The notes under the pieces are model-generated. The model worked only from the letters and a program-made list of their open reading frames with translations. It was not told where the DNA came from and did no database searches. Shown piece by piece: positions 62,791 to 64,000 of a DNA stretch of 64,000 nt. The position numbers and the translations under genes are program-made. Numbering within the stretch: the stretch's first letter is position 1; every line of letters starts with the position of its first letter. Source of the DNA: Amycolatopsis vastitatis (lineage in GTDB: Bacteria; Actinomycetota; Actinomycetes; Mycobacteriales; Pseudonocardiaceae); assembly GCF_002234595.1 (NCBI RefSeq), contig NZ_NMUL01000005.1, positions 62,001-126,000 on the forward strand, read 5' to 3'.

Positions 62791-63489
62791 TCAGCGCTGT
62801 TCGTCGGCGATGGCCTTCAGCAGGTGCTCCGCCGGCACGACCGCCGTGATCAGGTCGTGCGGGTTGATCGCGACGGGGTGCCCGCCGAGCAGGCCGACGA
62901 TGTCCCGGCCGAGCACGGCCCGCGCGTGGGGCCACTCGCGCGGCACCAGCGCCTTGCGGGTGTAGGCGGGCACCATGACCCGGCCGTCGGTGTTGTGGAA
63001 GCCGACGACGGTCCGCTGCACCGGCGACATCGCGTATACGAACAACGTCGAGTCGAGGACGATCTTCGGCAGGTCCGACGGCGGTCGGTGCTCGGTGCGG
63101 ACGAGCTGCAGCAGCCGCTCGAGGTCGTTCGCCGGCTCGGGGAAGCCGAGCGCCTTGGGCGAGGGGCGGTAGCGGTCGTTGGGGTGGAAGTCGGCGACGA
63201 CTTCGCCGTCGGCGTTCACCGGGTACGCGCCGACGACCGCCCACGACGGCACCGGGCCGTTCGGGTCGAAGGCCTCGTCGATGACGTAGAGCCAGCTGTT
63301 GGGGTTGGCGCGGGCGTTTTCCCGCATCTCCGCGGTGATCTCGGGTGTGCCGTGCTTGCCGGAGCGCCGCGCCTGCCGGCCTTCGCGTCGCGCGGCGCGG
63401 TTGTGCTTGCCGTGCCCGCCGGGGCGATCGGCTCCGCTTCCGGTGGGCTGCTGCGAAACCGTCCGATCCGCCTCGTCCCGCTGCGCCAT
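62791..63489 (-). CDS. T7SS-associated / SseB-like protein
   Basis: The 232-residue protein has a long charged, disordered N-terminus (about 55 residues, rich in Arg, Gly and His) and then a folded domain: ENARANPNSWLYVIDEAFDP, VVGAYPVNADGEVVADFHPN, FPEPANDLERLLQLVRTEHR, DSTLFVYA and GRVMVPAYTRKALVPREWPH. I recognise this as the group annotated as type VII secretion system-associated protein in Streptomyces and Amycolatopsis; its function is unknown. ATG 63489 follows GGGGATGACG; ATG 63495 and GTG 63537 are alternatives. Confidence 0.7.
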   Translation of the reverse strand: MAQRDEADRTVSQQPTGSGADRPGGHGKHNRAARREGRQARRSGKHGTPEITAEMRENARANPNSWLYVIDEAFDPNGPVPSWAVVGAYPVNADGEVVADFHPNDRYRPSPKALGFPEPANDLERLLQLVRTEHRPPSDLPKIVLDSTLFVYAMSPVQRTVVGFHNTDGRVMVPAYTRKALVPREWPHARAVLGRDIVGLLGGHPVAINPHDLITAVVPAEHLLKAIADEQR

Positions 63490-63551
63490 CGTCATCCCCA
63501 CGTTCTCGGGTGTGCCTGCGAACTCTTGGTGCGCCACTCTACTGTTTGCCC

Positions 63552-63932
63552 ATGGCCTCTTCGCGTTCGGTCGACCCCGGACAGTTACGTGCGGCGGTGC
63601 TGGTGATTTCCCCGTGGCTGCAGGGCGATGCGCCCGATCCGGCGCGGGCGGAACTGGCCGCGGCGGTCCGGCTCAGCCTGCGCGCACTGGCGGCGGACGC
63701 GCCGGGCCGGACGGTCGAGGTGCGGGTGCCGCCGTTCGCGGCGGTGCAGTGCGTGGACGGGCCGCGCCACACCCGGGGCACGCCGCCGAACGTGATCGAG
63801 ACCGACCCGCGGACGTGGCTCGAACTGGCCACCGGGCGACTGGACTGGACCACGGCCGTGGCGGACGGCCGGGTGTCCGCGTCGGGCACCCGGGCCGACC
63901 TTTCCCACTGGCTTCCCCTGCTCCGCGTCTGA
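63552..63932 (+). CDS. Sterol-carrier-family-like protein
   Basis: The 126-residue protein (MASSRSVDPGQLRAAVLVIS) has VEVRVPPFAAVQCVDGPRHT, TPPNVIETDPRTWLELATGR and DWTTAVADGRVSASGTRADL, the pattern of small SCP2-like proteins that sit beside purF/purL in actinobacteria. The fold binds lipids or hydrophobic small molecules; its role beside purine genes is not known. Starts at an ATG at 63552, divergent from the T7SS-associated-type gene 62 bases away. Confidence 0.85.
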   Translation: MASSRSVDPGQLRAAVLVISPWLQGDAPDPARAELAAAVRLSLRALAADAPGRTVEVRVPPFAAVQCVDGPRHTRGTPPNVIETDPRTWLELATGRLDWTTAVADGRVSASGTRADLSHWLPLLRV

Positions 63933-63949
63933 CGCGAGGGGAGCGAGGG

Positions 63950-64000
63950 TTACGGCTTGCGGCCTATTCCGCCGGCGATGGTCCGCTGGGCGACGTTGAG
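63950..64000 (-). CDS. Possible C-terminus of an unidentified gene
   Basis: On the minus strand 16 codons (LNVAQRTIAGGIGRKP) run from the right edge to a TAA at 63950-63952. The stretch is too short to identify, and could be chance; it faces the sterol-carrier-like gene end. Confidence 0.3.
   Translation of the reverse strand, partial: LNVAQRTIAGGIGRKP

Overview
The window is very GC-rich actinobacterial DNA with many GTG starts, leaderless-looking or GGAGG-preceded genes, DUF3558/EspG/PE-PPE-like proteins and numerous long intergenic palindromes. Gene content and order fit a Pseudonocardiaceae chromosome, most like Amycolatopsis. That assignment is inferred from family content, since no rRNA or tRNA gene is visible.

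The backbone is a loose string of de novo purine genes: purA (7190), purD (16063), purB (34247), purC (40658), purS-purQ (48371-47458) and purL (53913). A sterol-carrier-like gene that I recall as a frequent neighbour of purF sits near the right end. Blocks of other function lie between them.

Left part (1-16 kb): a truncated MFS exporter; a small unknown gene beginning inside a short mobile repeat; a frameshifted FAD/NAD(P)-binding protein; a GT1-type glycosyltransferase; two tandem secreted HNH-nuclease-like proteins; purA; OsmC; a CPA1 Na+/H+ antiporter broken by a 67-bp repeat insertion; an AAHS-type MFS transporter; an APC permease; a serine hydrolase and a secreted glycerophosphodiesterase.

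16-29 kb: purD, then a type VII secretion cargo locus (PE-like, DUF3558 lipoprotein, PPE-like, EspG, a WXG100-like protein, and a WXG100 domain fused by polyglycine to a lytic transglycosylase). An aminotransferase, a DUF574-type methyltransferase, a HAD hydrolase, a threonine aldolase, an ECF SigE-family sigma factor with a membrane partner, and a TetR regulator follow.

28-33 kb: a divergent galactonate-type catabolic cluster (GntR regulator, lactonase and KDPG/KDPGal aldolase facing an SDR and DgoD) around an AT-rich dyad operator. 33-47 kb: a secreted amidase, purB, an amino-acid-type ABC importer with two paralogous binding proteins and one permease, a MOSC protein overlapping a SAM hydrolase antisense, purC overlapping an FMN reductase, DUF2334, MBL, an ArsR-like regulator divergent from an MFS gene, and an aldehyde dehydrogenase.

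47-64 kb: purSQ, a GMC oxidoreductase, an asymmetric heterodimeric ABC exporter and purL, all interspersed with two families of dispersed repeats (an 82-bp inverted pair with a partial third copy, and a 132-bp direct pair whose 24-bp hairpin stem has changed by compensatory substitutions). An IS1182-type insertion sits in another palindrome. The right end has a pentapeptide-repeat membrane protein, a proline/glutamine-rich membrane protein, two tandem GH25 lysozymes, a T7SS-associated-type protein and a sterol-carrier-like protein.
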